Assembly: GCA_019428955.1 (NCBI GenBank)
Contig: JAHYJF010000020.1
Location: 1-23,254, forward strand
Length of the DNA stretch: 23,254 bases
Direction of reading: 5' to 3'
From: Burkholderiaceae bacterium
GTDB taxonomy: Bacteria; Pseudomonadota; Gammaproteobacteria; Burkholderiales; Burkholderiaceae_E
In this document: positions 1 through 7,908 of the stretch, in pieces
How the letters are laid out: each line of letters begins with the position of its first letter
How positions within the stretch are numbered: position 1 is the first letter of the stretch
Made by a program: the position numbers and the translations under genes
Notes under the pieces: generated by a model
Database searches by the model: none
Told to the model about the DNA's origin: nothing
What the model saw: only the letters and a program-made list of their open reading frames with translations

Positions 1-131
1 TCCCTTCCGAGCCGGTAGCGGCCAAGCAAATAGAAGCCCGCGAAAGCCAGCAGGTACATCAAGCCATACCAGCGTACCGCCAGTGGGCCGATGCTGATGG
101 CGATGGGGTCGAACTGCGGATGAACGAACAT
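1..131 (-). CDS. lgt: Prolipoprotein diacylglyceryl transferase, N-terminal part (cut by window edge)
   Basis: Only the first 43 codons lie in the window; the gene runs off the left edge. The translation starts MFVHPQFDPIAI and continues with GPLAVRWYGLMYLLAF and a hydrophobic stretch ending near GRYRLGR. This is the characteristic Lgt N-terminus: a short periplasmic lead, the RWYGLMY motif and the first membrane helix. Lgt is an inner-membrane enzyme that moves a diacylglyceryl group from phosphatidylglycerol to the lipobox cysteine of prelipoproteins, the first step of lipoprotein maturation. The ATG at 131 is the natural start because it gives the family's usual short lead. The gene is divergent from ilvD across about 180 bp. 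Identification rests on the N-terminal motif alone, but that motif is distinctive. Confidence 0.9.
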   Translation of the reverse strand, partial: MFVHPQFDPIAISIGPLAVRWYGLMYLLAFAGFYLLGRYRLGR

Positions 132-313
132 CGTTGCTGTTCCTGGCTGGATACGGCGCTGCGGCATTGCTTGCTGCGATTCTACCTGCCCCAGACAAGG
201 CCGAGACTGACTGACTGGGGGCCGGGGCACGATCTGTCGTAATATCGTCCTCATCCCCAGTGTGTTCCTGCGCCAACAAACGCTCGCCACGCCCCACAAC
301 AGAGGATTCACAG

Positions 314-1999
314 ATGGCATCTAACCGTCGTTCACGCAACATCACCCAGGGCGTAGCCCGCGCGCCCAACCGTTCCATGTACTACGGCATGGGCTACCAG
401 GACAGCGACTTCGACAAACCGATGATCGGGGTCGCCAACGGCCACAGCACGATTACCCCTTGTAACTCCGGTCTGCAAACGCTCGCCGACGCCGCCGTGG
501 CGGCGGTCGCGACCGCCGGCGGCAACCCCCAGGTGTTTGGTACGCCCACGATCTCGGACGGAATGTCGATGGGCACCGAGGGCATGAACTACTCGCTCAT
601 CAGCCGCAAGGTGATAGCGGACTGTATCGAGACCGCGGTCCAGGGCCAGTGGATGGACGGCGTGATGGTGATCGGCGGCTGCGACAAGAACATGCCCGGC
701 GGAATGATTGGCATCCTGCGCACCAACGTGCCGGGAATCTTTGTCTACGGCGGCACTATCAAGGCCGGCCACTGGAAAGGCAAGGATCTGAACATCGTTT
801 CGGTCTTCGAGGCCGTCGGCGAGTTCTCGCACGACCGGATGAGCGCGGAGGACTTCTCCGGGATCGAACACAACGCGATTCCTGGCACTGGCTCGTGCGG
901 CGGCATGTACACCGCCAATACCATGTCGTCGTCGTTCGAGGCCCTGGGAATGAGCCTGCTCGGCTCTTCGACCATGGCCAACCCCGACGACGAGAAGCGC
1001 GTCTCGGCGCAGGAATCGGCCAAGGTCCTGCTGGCGGCGGTCCGAGCCAACCTGACCCCGGACAAGATCGTTACCCGCGCCGCGATCGAGAACGCTACCG
1101 CCGTGATCATGGCGATCGGCGGTTCGACCAACGCGGTGCTGCATTACCTGGCGATTGCCCACGCCGCGGGGGTCGAATGGACCATCGATGACTTCGAGCG
1201 AGTGCGCAAGAAGGTGCCGGTGCTCTGCGACATGAAGCCGTCGGGACGCTACCTCGCCACCGACCTGCACCGCGCGGGGGGCATCCCCCAGGTTCTCAAG
1301 ATCCTGCTGGTGGCCGGACTGGTCGATGGCAATTGCATGACGATCACCGGCCGCACCCTGGCCGAGGAACTGGCCGCGGTGCCCGACAGGCCGCGCGCCG
1401 ACCAGGACGTCATCCGCCCGATTGACAATCCCATGTATCCCGCCGGACACCTGGCGATCCTCAAGGGCAACCTTTCGCCGGAAGGCAGCGTCGCCAAGAT
1501 CACCGGGTTGAAGAATCCGGTCATCACCGGCCCGGCGCGGGTATTCAACAATGAGCACTCGGCGCTGAAGGCAATCCTTGATGGCGCGATAAAGGCCGGC
1601 GACGTCATGGTCCTGCGTTATCTGGGACCGCGGGGCGCGCCCGGGATGCCGGAGATGCTGGCGCCGACCTCGGCAATCATCGGCGCGGGCCTGGGCGAAT
1701 CAGTTGGCTTGATTACCGACGGGCGCTTTTCGGGCGGAACCTGGGGCATGGTCGTCGGCCACGTCGCACCAGAGGCAGCGGTTGGTGGTAACATCGCCCT
1801 GGTCGAGGAAGGAGATTCGATCACCATCGACGCCCGAGCGCTGCTGCTGCAACTCAACGTCGCTGATGATGAGCTGGCTGCGCGCCGCAAACGCTGGCAG
1901 CAGCCAGCGCCCAGGCACACCAGGGGGGTGCTGGGGGAATTTTCTCAGCTTGCCGGAAGTGCCAGCCGCGGTGCGGTCACCGATGATTTCAAGAATTGA
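314..1999 (+). CDS. ilvD: Dihydroxy-acid dehydratase
   Basis: The 561-residue product matches the short form of IlvD (about 560 residues). It dehydrates 2,3-dihydroxy-isovalerate and 2,3-dihydroxy-3-methylvalerate to the 2-oxo acids, the third common step of valine and isoleucine synthesis, in the cytoplasm. Three conserved cysteines expected to hold the Fe-S cluster are visible: C50 in TPCNSGLQ, C123 in GGCDKNMPGG and C195 in GTGSCGGMYTANTM. K125 is the lysine that is carbamylated for Mg2+ binding in this family. The C-terminal GLITDGRFSGGTWG motif is intact. The open frame extends up to a GTG at 260, but the ATG at 314 follows an AGAGGA ribosome site by about 8 bases and gives the usual N-terminus (MASNRRSRNITQG), so I chose it. 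The 3' end overlaps the convergent small Trp-rich gene by 11 bases. Confidence 0.97.
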   Translation: MASNRRSRNITQGVARAPNRSMYYGMGYQDSDFDKPMIGVANGHSTITPCNSGLQTLADAAVAAVATAGGNPQVFGTPTISDGMSMGTEGMNYSLISRKVIADCIETAVQGQWMDGVMVIGGCDKNMPGGMIGILRTNVPGIFVYGGTIKAGHWKGKDLNIVSVFEAVGEFSHDRMSAEDFSGIEHNAIPGTGSCGGMYTANTMSSSFEALGMSLLGSSTMANPDDEKRVSAQESAKVLLAAVRANLTPDKIVTRAAIENATAVIMAIGGSTNAVLHYLAIAHAAGVEWTIDDFERVRKKVPVLCDMKPSGRYLATDLHRAGGIPQVLKILLVAGLVDGNCMTITGRTLAEELAAVPDRPRADQDVIRPIDNPMYPAGHLAILKGNLSPEGSVAKITGLKNPVITGPARVFNNEHSALKAILDGAIKAGDVMVLRYLGPRGAPGMPEMLAPTSAIIGAGLGESVGLITDGRFSGGTWGMVVGHVAPEAAVGGNIALVEEGDSITIDARALLLQLNVADDELAARRKRWQQPAPRHTRGVLGEFSQLAGSASRGAVTDDFKN

Positions 2000-2198
2000 A
2001 CCGGCGGCTCCGCCGCGCGTGTTCCTCGTCCGCGCCGGCGGCGCGGATCCGGGCCAGGAACAGCCTTTCGAATACTTCGAACCACACGAAGGCGATTCCG
2101 AGCGGCATCAGCACCCAGAGCCAGCCTAAGCTGGCGAACGGACCGATTTCAAACCACTTGAGGGCCGCCATCAATGCCCCGATCCAGACCATGAACAT
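1989..2198 (-). CDS. Small Trp-rich membrane protein
   Basis: This 69-residue protein has four tryptophans and two hydrophobic segments (about residues 2-14 and 21-42), followed by a basic tail (RIRAAG...ARRSRRF). The pattern WIGALMAALKWFEIGPFA then WLWVLMPLGIAFVWFE matches the family called small Trp-rich protein in betaproteobacteria. Its function is unknown and it is predicted to sit in the inner membrane. A GGGAGG ribosome site lies about 10 bases before the ATG at 2198; a second ATG two codons later is less well placed. The gene converges on ilvD and their stop-codon ends overlap by 11 bases, so both terminate inside each other. Family assignment is from memory of the motif. Confidence 0.8.
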   Translation of the reverse strand: MFMVWIGALMAALKWFEIGPFASLGWLWVLMPLGIAFVWFEVFERLFLARIRAAGADEEHARRSRRFNS

Positions 2199-2423
2199 GG
2201 TTCTCGAGCCTCCCTTCCAGACCGCTTCAGGATTAAGCGGACTAAACCGATTATCCTAGCGGCAGGTTGCCGACAGGACCCCAGGGTGCCGGGCGGTAGG
2301 CTTTGGGCACTCCAACGGTGCGCTCGTCGCGGTCAACCCCTGCCCAACCGGCAACGTTTAGGCTCAGGATTCGAAAACAGACCAACGGCACTGACCAACA
2401 ACGAAAGCAAAGGAAACCCAACC

Positions 2424-2735
2424 ATGCGAAATTCAATCACCCTGGCTTGCGCAATCTCGTTCACGCTCTCCTCTGGCGTCGCGCTGGCCGATGCCAGTCT
2501 CGCCAAGGCCAAGAATTGTTTTGCCTGCCACACTATCGAGAGCAAGCTCGTCGGCCCGGCATACAAGGATGTCGCCAAGAAATACGCCTCGGACAAGGGC
2601 GCGGCCGACCGGCTGGCCAAGAAGATCCGCGCTGGCGGTTCCGGAGTCTGGGGTCAGATCCCGATGCCGGCCAGTCCCCAGGTCAACGAAGCCGAAGCCG
2701 CCGCTCTCGCCAAGTGGATCATGTCACTCAAGTGA
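2424..2735 (+). CDS. Periplasmic class I cytochrome c (c-551/c-552 type)
   Basis: The product is 103 residues. Residues 1-22 form a Sec signal peptide ending ALA, with cleavage predicted before D23, leaving a mature protein of about 81 residues. The haem-binding motif is C32-F-A-C35-H36, and M81 in GQIPMPAS is the expected axial methionine. Size and motif order fit the small monohaem cytochromes c-551/c-552 (c8), which carry electrons in the periplasm to terminal oxidases or nitrite reductase. The start was set by AAGGAA at 2410-2415, 8 bases before the ATG at 2424; earlier in-frame codons do not look like signal peptide. The gene appears monocistronic and ends at a strong terminator (2887-2914). 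The specific redox partner cannot be told from the sequence. Confidence 0.95.
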   Translation: MRNSITLACAISFTLSSGVALADASLAKAKNCFACHTIESKLVGPAYKDVAKKYASDKGAADRLAKKIRAGGSGVWGQIPMPASPQVNEAEAAALAKWIMSLK

Positions 2736-2833
2736 GCCACCGGGCGGCGCGGCTACCGTTCATTCAGCCATTTTGACCGCACGGCCGAACGCTCTTCCGG
2801 CGGCCGCAAGGGAGCGCTACCTTCACCCCTGAG

Positions 2834-2867
2834 AACTGCGCTCCGCCGTCCTGGTTGGAGCGCAGTT
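2834..2867 (+). repeat. Perfect 11-bp inverted repeat downstream of cytochrome c
   Basis: AACTGCGCTCC at 2834-2844 pairs perfectly with GGAGCGCAGTT at 2857-2867 around a 12-base loop. No T-run follows, so it is not a canonical intrinsic terminator. It lies in the 378-base gap between the cytochrome gene and livH, 20 bases before a true terminator. It may stabilise the mRNA 3' end or be a secondary pause site. No gene was seen in the rest of the gap. Confidence 0.7.
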
Positions 2868-2886
2868 AATCTCTCCCTGGCTGGTT

Positions 2887-2914
2887 TGCCCCGGTAGCCC
2901 CGGGGCATTTTTTT
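2887..2914 (+). terminator. Rho-independent terminator of the cytochrome c gene
   Basis: TGCCCCGG (2887-2894) pairs with CCGGGGCA (2900-2907) around a 5-base loop and is followed at once by seven T residues (2908-2914). This is a textbook intrinsic terminator on the plus strand, separating the cytochrome gene from the liv operon. Confidence 0.9.
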
Positions 2915-2941
2915 ACGGGCGCCGCCGTTTTTGGCTAGAAT
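2912..2941 (+). promoter_or_regulatory. Candidate sigma-70 promoter of the liv operon
   Basis: TTTACG at 2912-2917 (4 of 6 to the -35 consensus) and TAGAAT at 2936-2941 (5 of 6 to the -10 consensus) are separated by 18 bases. The pair begins in the T-run of the preceding terminator and would give a leader of about 165 bases before livH. It is the best match I could see in this gap, but the call is by eye only. Confidence 0.35.
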
Positions 2942-3113
2942 TTACGCCACACGCATTGTCTGCAGGATAAGACAGCCTGGACCGAGCTTGACCGCATGCC
3001 CCTGCAGGATGGTAACCGGCAGGGTCGGTTCGAAAGCGGTGCAAGAACACCATACGTGAGAAGAACCAGTTACCGCGACGGCCACGCGCCAGACGGAACG
3101 GAGGGGACCAGAC

Positions 3114-4046
3114 TTGTTCAACTACGACATTCTGTTGCAGCAGATTCTCAACGGACTGGTGCTCGGCAGCGTCTACGCCCTCATAGCACTGGGCTACACC
3201 ATGGTCTACGGGATCCTGCAACTCATTAACTTCGCCCACGGCGAGGTGCTGATGATGGGGGCGATGGTCGGCCTGAGTGCCATCAATGCCCTGGCCCCCT
3301 ATGGCCTTCCCGGTCCGGTGCTGCTGGTGATCGCCGTTCTGGTCGCAATCCCGGTGTGCATGATATTGGCGATATTGATGGAACGACTCGCCTACCGGCC
3401 ATTGCGCAACGCTCCCCGGCTTTCGCCGCTGATCACGGCCATCGGGCTCTCGATCACACTGCAGACGGTGGCGATGATCATCTGGAAGCCGAATCCGATC
3501 GTGTTCCCCGACCTGCTGCCAACCGAGCCGATCCCAATCTTCGGGGCCGTCATGGCACCCAAGCAGCTGCTGATCCTGGTCGTGTCGGCCATCATGATGG
3601 GCGGCCTGCTGCTGCTGGTGAATCGCACCAAGCTTGGCCGCGCGATGCGCGCCACTGCCGAGAATCGCCGCATCTCCCAACTGATGGGCGTGAATTCGAA
3701 CCGGGTGATCGCCGCGACCTTTGCGATCGGCGCGGCGCTGGCCGCGGTGGCGGGCATCCTGGTGGCGCTGAACTACAACATCGCGCAGTTCTACATGGGT
3801 TTCCTTCCCGGCCTCAAGGCTTTCACCGCCGCAGTGCTCGGGGGCATCGGCAACCTCGCAGGTGCCGTTCTCGGCGGACTGCTGCTGGGGCTGATCGAAA
3901 GCCTCGGTGCGGGCTACGTCGGGCAGCTCACGGGCGGCTTCCTGGGCAGCCACTATCAGGACATTTTCGCGTTCGCGGTGCTGATCATAGTGCTGGTGTT
4001 CCGACCCTCCGGAATCATGGGCGAACGGGTCGCCGATCGGGCATAA
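3114..4046 (+). CDS. livH: Branched-chain amino acid-type ABC transporter permease LivH
   Basis: This 310-residue, strongly hydrophobic protein begins FNYDILLQQILNGLVLGSVYAL and contains LGYTMVYGILQLINFAHGE, the hallmark of LivH-family permeases. Near the C-terminus KAFTAAVLGGIGNLAGAVLGG is the conserved cytoplasmic loop that contacts the ATPases. It should form the inner-membrane channel together with LivM. The start is a TTG at 3114, preceded by GAGGGG at 3101-3106 with a 7-base spacer; no ATG nearby fits as well. It is the first gene of livHMGF. The substrate may be Leu/Ile/Val, but this family also imports other amino acids, amides, urea and small aromatic or aliphatic acids, and the binding protein that would decide this is absent. 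Confidence 0.93.
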   Translation: MFNYDILLQQILNGLVLGSVYALIALGYTMVYGILQLINFAHGEVLMMGAMVGLSAINALAPYGLPGPVLLVIAVLVAIPVCMILAILMERLAYRPLRNAPRLSPLITAIGLSITLQTVAMIIWKPNPIVFPDLLPTEPIPIFGAVMAPKQLLILVVSAIMMGGLLLLVNRTKLGRAMRATAENRRISQLMGVNSNRVIAATFAIGAALAAVAGILVALNYNIAQFYMGFLPGLKAFTAAVLGGIGNLAGAVLGGLLLGLIESLGAGYVGQLTGGFLGSHYQDIFAFAVLIIVLVFRPSGIMGERVADRA

Positions 4047-4067
4047 CGGGCGCGGAGACAAAATACG

Positions 4068-5219
4068 ATGAATAATCTGTTCCCCCGACTGGCGGGCAAC
4101 CCCAAGGCTGCTTACGTGGCCACCGCCGTATTCGCGATTGCGCTGATCGTGCTCCCGCTGATTGTCGGCCAGGCGGGCAACGCGTGGGTGCGGATGCTCG
4201 ATTTCGCGCTGCTCTACATCATGCTGGCTCTCGGCCTGAACATCGTGGTCGGCTATGCCGGCCTGCTCGACCTTGGCTACGTGGCGTTCTATGCCGTGGG
4301 CGCCTACATGTATGCGCTGCTCGCTTCACCGCATCTTGCCGATCACTTCGAGTGGTTCCGGATGATGTTCCCCGATGGCCTGCACACGCCGGTGTGGGTG
4401 GTGGTACCGCTGGGCGCGGCGCTGGCGGCGACCTTCGGAATCCTGCTCGGCTACCCGGTGCTACGCCTGCGCGGCGACTATCTGGCGATCGTCACCCTGG
4501 GCTTCGGGGAGATCGTGCGCATCTTCCTGAACAACCTGAATGCGCCCTACAACATCACCGCCGGACCACAGGGCATCGGCGCCATCGATCCGATCTCGAT
4601 CGCCGGGGTGCCGCTTTCGAAACCGTTCGAAATATTGGGCTTTACGTTGGAATCGGTGCAGTTGTACTACTACCTTTTCCTCGTGCTCGCGATCATGGTG
4701 ATCATCGTCTCGATCAGGCTGCAGAACTCGCGTATCGGCCGTGCCTGGATGGCGATTCGCGAGGACGAGACCGCGGCCAAGGCAATGGGGGTAAACGTCC
4801 GCAACCTGAAACTGCTCGCGTTCGCGATGGGTGCGTCATTCGGCGGGATATCCGGGGCGATGTTCTCGGCTTTCCAGGGCTTCGTCTCGCCCGAGAGCTT
4901 CATCCTGATGGAGTCGGTGATCATCGTCTCGATGGTGGTACTGGGCGGAATGGGCCACATCCCGGGCGTGATCCTGGGAGCGATCCTGCTCTACGCTATC
5001 CCGGAGGTCCTGCGCTTTGTCGCCAAGCCGGCCCAGGAAGCGATCTTCGGCTTCGAGGTCGTGCCGCCCGAGGCGCTGCGGATGCTGCTCTTCGGCGTCG
5101 CAATGGTGCTGGCGATGCTGTATCGACCTGAGGGCCTGTGGCCCGCCCCCAAGCATGGTGCCAAGGCCGGCCCAAGCGGCAAGGCTGTGCCGGCAACCAT
5201 TGGCGCAACCAAGGCCTGA
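4068..5219 (+). CDS. livM: Branched-chain amino acid-type ABC transporter permease LivM
   Basis: The 383-residue membrane protein is the second permease of the importer. The LivM signature LGLNIVVGYAGLLDLGYVAFYAVGAY occurs near residues 56-81, GYPVLRLRGDYLAIVTLGFGEI follows, and the ATPase-contact loop reads RAWMAIREDETAAKAMGVN. The C-terminal tail (APKHGAKAGPSGKAVPATIG) is hydrophilic and a little longer than usual. The gene starts 22 bases after the livH stop behind a CGGAGA-like ribosome site and is followed by livG after 10 bases, so co-translation within one operon is likely. It is a cytoplasmic-membrane permease. The substrate is not determined by the sequence. Confidence 0.93.
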   Translation: MNNLFPRLAGNPKAAYVATAVFAIALIVLPLIVGQAGNAWVRMLDFALLYIMLALGLNIVVGYAGLLDLGYVAFYAVGAYMYALLASPHLADHFEWFRMMFPDGLHTPVWVVVPLGAALAATFGILLGYPVLRLRGDYLAIVTLGFGEIVRIFLNNLNAPYNITAGPQGIGAIDPISIAGVPLSKPFEILGFTLESVQLYYYLFLVLAIMVIIVSIRLQNSRIGRAWMAIREDETAAKAMGVNVRNLKLLAFAMGASFGGISGAMFSAFQGFVSPESFILMESVIIVSMVVLGGMGHIPGVILGAILLYAIPEVLRFVAKPAQEAIFGFEVVPPEALRMLLFGVAMVLAMLYRPEGLWPAPKHGAKAGPSGKAVPATIGATKA

Positions 5220-5229
5220 GGGGAAGACT

Positions 5230-6009
5230 ATGAGCGAAGACCGCGACATCCTGCTCTCCGCCAAGGGCGTCAACAAGCGCTTCGGCGGCCTGCAGGCGCT
5301 TTCCGACATCAGCGTCGACATCGAACGGGGCCAGATCTACGGGCTGATCGGCCCCAATGGCGCCGGCAAGACGACCTTCTTCAACGTCATCACTGGCCTC
5401 TACACTCCCGACTCGGGCAGTTTCGTGCTCGACGGCCAGCCGTTCAGCCCGAGCGAAGTCCACAAGGTTGCCGAGGCTGGAATTGCCCGCACCTTCCAGA
5501 ACATCAGGCTTTTCAACAACATGACCGCGCTGGAAAACGTCATGGTCGGCCGGCACGTGCGTGCCAAGGCCGGGTTGATCGGCGCCGTCTTCAAGACCGC
5601 CAGCCAACGCCACGAGGAAGAAGCGATCCTGGCGCGTTCGCGGGAACTGATGGAATATGTCGGGCTGCCGCAATTCTGCGATTACCAGGCCCGCACGCTG
5701 TCCTACGGCGACCAGCGCCGGCTTGAAATAGCCCGGGCGCTAGCGACCGACCCCAAGCTGCTGGCACTGGACGAACCGGCGGCCGGCATGAATGCCACCG
5801 AGAAGATGGCGTTGCGCGAGTTGCTCAAGCACATTTGCGAAGACGGCAAGACCATCCTGCTGATCGAACACGACGTCAAGCTGGTGATGGGACTGTGCGA
5901 CCGCGTCACGGTGCTCGACTACGGTAAGCAGATCGCCGAGGGACTGCCCGCCGACGTGCGCAGCGACAAGGCCGTGATTGAAGCTTATCTGGGAGCCGGA
6001 CATGCCTGA
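5230..6009 (+). CDS. livG: Branched-chain amino acid-type ABC transporter ATP-binding protein LivG
   Basis: The 259-residue cytoplasmic ATPase has a complete ABC domain: Walker A GPNGAGKT (residues 41-48), a long insert after QNIRLFNNMTALENVMVG that is typical of LivG, the signature LSYGDQRR, Walker B LLALDEPAAGMN and the switch histidine in LLIEHDVKLVMGLCDRV. The signature reads LSYGDQ instead of LSGGQ, as is common in LivG. The ATG at 5230 follows AGGGGAAG. The reading frame stays open upstream through the livM end, but those residues do not resemble LivG. The stop overlaps the start of livF by 8 bases. It should pair with LivF to power the LivHM channel. Confidence 0.95.
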   Translation: MSEDRDILLSAKGVNKRFGGLQALSDISVDIERGQIYGLIGPNGAGKTTFFNVITGLYTPDSGSFVLDGQPFSPSEVHKVAEAGIARTFQNIRLFNNMTALENVMVGRHVRAKAGLIGAVFKTASQRHEEEAILARSRELMEYVGLPQFCDYQARTLSYGDQRRLEIARALATDPKLLALDEPAAGMNATEKMALRELLKHICEDGKTILLIEHDVKLVMGLCDRVTVLDYGKQIAEGLPADVRSDKAVIEAYLGAGHA

Positions 6010-6721
6010 TGCATTGCTAAAGGTCTCCGGCCTGCACGTCGCCTATGGCGGAATCCAGGCCGTCAAGGGCGTGGACATTGAAGTACGCAAGGGCGAACTG
6101 GTCGCACTGATCGGTGCCAATGGCGCCGGCAAGACATCGACGCTCAAGGCCATTACCGGCATGCTTCCGATGGCCGACGGCGACGTCATCTATGACGGTG
6201 TGTCGATTCGTGCGGCTGGCGCCTATACGTTGGCGGGCCGCGGCCTGGCGATGGTCCCGGAGGGCCGCGGGGTGTTCGCGCGCATGTCGATCACCGAAAA
6301 CCTGCTGATGGGCGCTTTCTCGCGCAACGACAAGCCCGAAATCGCCGCTGATCTCGAGAAGATGTTCGGCATCTTCCCGCGTCTCAAGGAGCGGGCCACG
6401 CAGATGGCCGGGACACTCTCGGGCGGCGAACAGCAGATGCTCGCGATGGCGCGGGCGCTGATGTCGCGCCCGCGCCTCTTGCTGCTTGACGAACCTTCGA
6501 TGGGCCTGTCACCGCTGCTGGTCGAAAAGGTCTTCGAAGTAGTCCGTCAGATCGCGTCCGAAGGTACGACCATGCTGCTGGTCGAACAGAACGCCCGCCT
6601 GGCGCTTGAATCGGCCGATCGCGCCTACGTTATGGAGTCCGGCCTGGTGACGATCACCGGCGAGGCCAAGAAAATGCTGGCCGACCCGCGGGTACGCGCG
6701 GCCTACCTGGGCGAAGCGTAG
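6002..6721 (+). CDS. livF: Branched-chain amino acid-type ABC transporter ATP-binding protein LivF
   Basis: The 239-residue product is the second ATPase of the importer. It carries Walker A GANGAGKT (residues 38-45), Q-loop region MVPEGRGVFARMSITENL (typical of LivF), signature LSGGEQQM, Walker B LLLLDEPSMGLSP and the switch histidine position replaced by glutamine in LLVEQNARLAL, which is normal for LivF. The ATG at 6002 lies within the last codons of livG, giving an 8-base overlap and translational coupling. It is the last gene of the operon; no convincing terminator was seen in the 84-base gap before the convergent reductase gene. Confidence 0.95.
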   Translation: MPDALLKVSGLHVAYGGIQAVKGVDIEVRKGELVALIGANGAGKTSTLKAITGMLPMADGDVIYDGVSIRAAGAYTLAGRGLAMVPEGRGVFARMSITENLLMGAFSRNDKPEIAADLEKMFGIFPRLKERATQMAGTLSGGEQQMLAMARALMSRPRLLLLDEPSMGLSPLLVEKVFEVVRQIASEGTTMLLVEQNARLALESADRAYVMESGLVTITGEAKKMLADPRVRAAYLGEA

Positions 6722-6805
6722 ACCTGACAGGCATTCCCGAAGCGCCGCCGACCTGCCGACCCGCGCTACCCGGACTGCGTTGTCGCGATCGGTGCCGCGG
6801 CGCGA

Positions 6806-7861
6806 CTACGGCGGGCTGGCCGAGTCGGCAGCACTGGTAAACGAATCGGCGTAGAACCCGGTCTCGGGCAAGGAGCATGCGGCGATGAAGTCGCGCCGCG
6901 CCGCATTGATCACCACCGGCGCCCCACAAGCATAGACCTGATGTCCTGAAAGATCGGGAAAGTCCTCGATCACCGCCCGGTGCACGAAGCCGGTGCGACC
7001 GCTCCAATGGTCCTGGGCCAGTGCATCAGAGACCACCGGGACATAGCTGAAGCCGGGAATCACCTGCTCCCACTGCCGGCAGAGACCATCCATGTACAGG
7101 TCAGCGGGCCGCCGGCCACCCCAGTACAGCGTCATCGGGCGCGCGATCTGCGCGGCCACGCAATGCTCGATGATCGCCTTGATCGGCGCGAAACCGGTAC
7201 CGCTGGCCACCAGCACGATGGGTAGCTCGCTGTCCTCGCGCAGGAAGAAGGTACCCAGCGGCCCCTCGAAACGCAGCACATCTCGTTCACGCACCGGAGG
7301 ATCACTGACGCCGAAAAGCGCATCGGTGAAACGCCCCCCAGGCAGATGCCTGACATGCAGTTCGAGGCGCTCGGCGTTCTCCGGGGCCACGGCCAGCGAA
7401 TACTGCCGGCGCGTGCCGTCCCTGAGCATCAACTCGATGTACTGTCCGGCAAGAAAAACCAGCCGTTCATTGGCCGGCAGCTGCAGCTGCAGCACCGCCA
7501 CGTCAGGCGCGGGGCGCTCGATGCTGGCGATCCGGCTCGGCAGCTTGCGCACCGGAATATCGGCGGCGCGCTCCAGCGCCCGCGCCTGCACCACCAGGTC
7601 GGAGCGAGCCTTCGAGCGGCACAGCAGGGCATAGCCCTGAGCTTGCTCCTCGGCGCTGAGCGCGCTCTGCGAGTGGGTGTCTTGCTCAATGCTTCCTGCG
7701 ACGACCTTGGCCTTGCAAGTGCCGCAGGCGCCGTCGCGACAGCCGTAGGGCAGCACCAGGTGCTGGCGCAGGCCGGCCTCCAGGACAGTTTCTTCGGACC
7801 CGGCGCTAAAGCGGGTGCCGCTGGGGATGAGTTCGACGGTAAAGTTATCGGACACGCTCAT
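6806..7861 (-). CDS. 2Fe-2S ferredoxin / FAD-NAD(P) reductase (often annotated CDP-6-deoxy-delta-3,4-glucoseen reductase)
   Basis: The 351-residue protein is an electron-transfer flavoprotein with two modules. Residues 1-95 are a plant-type ferredoxin with cluster ligands C41, C46, C49 (YGCRDGACGTC) and C81 (LLCRSKA). The rest is a ferredoxin-NADP reductase module with the FAD motif RQYSLA, the NAD(P) motif GTGFAPIKAI and the C-terminal YACGAPVVI. Family members pass electrons from NAD(P)H through FAD to the 2Fe-2S centre and on to an oxygenase or dehydrase. The common database name comes from AscD of ascarylose synthesis, but no deoxysugar genes are present here, so the true partner is unknown. 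The ATG at 7861 follows AGCAGGAA on the minus strand. The gene is divergent from the SDR gene by 47 bases. Confidence 0.85.
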   Translation of the reverse strand: MSVSDNFTVELIPSGTRFSAGSEETVLEAGLRQHLVLPYGCRDGACGTCKAKVVAGSIEQDTHSQSALSAEEQAQGYALLCRSKARSDLVVQARALERAADIPVRKLPSRIASIERPAPDVAVLQLQLPANERLVFLAGQYIELMLRDGTRRQYSLAVAPENAERLELHVRHLPGGRFTDALFGVSDPPVRERDVLRFEGPLGTFFLREDSELPIVLVASGTGFAPIKAIIEHCVAAQIARPMTLYWGGRRPADLYMDGLCRQWEQVIPGFSYVPVVSDALAQDHWSGRTGFVHRAVIEDFPDLSGHQVYACGAPVVINAARRDFIAACSLPETGFYADSFTSAADSASPP

Positions 7862-7908
7862 GACATGGATTTCCTGCTCGATTTCCCGATTTCGCGCATT
7901 ATCGCCCC

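Noticed and set aside
240..245. TAATAT as an ilvD -10 element
   Set aside because: No acceptable -35 sequence lies 16-18 bases upstream, so I did not list it as a promoter.
332..1558. 408-codon minus-strand open frame
   Set aside because: It is wholly antisense to ilvD, whose protein is clearly real; the translation is low-complexity His/Arg/Asp-rich and matches nothing I know. High GC makes such shadows common.
2913..4061. 382-codon minus-strand open frame
   Set aside because: Antisense to livH and its leader, with His/Gln/Asp-rich composition typical of a shadow frame.
6782..6806. GTCGCG/CGCGAC inverted repeat between livF and the reductase
   Set aside because: Only 6 bp with a 13-base loop, no T-run on either strand, and it runs into the reductase stop codon; not convincing as a terminator.
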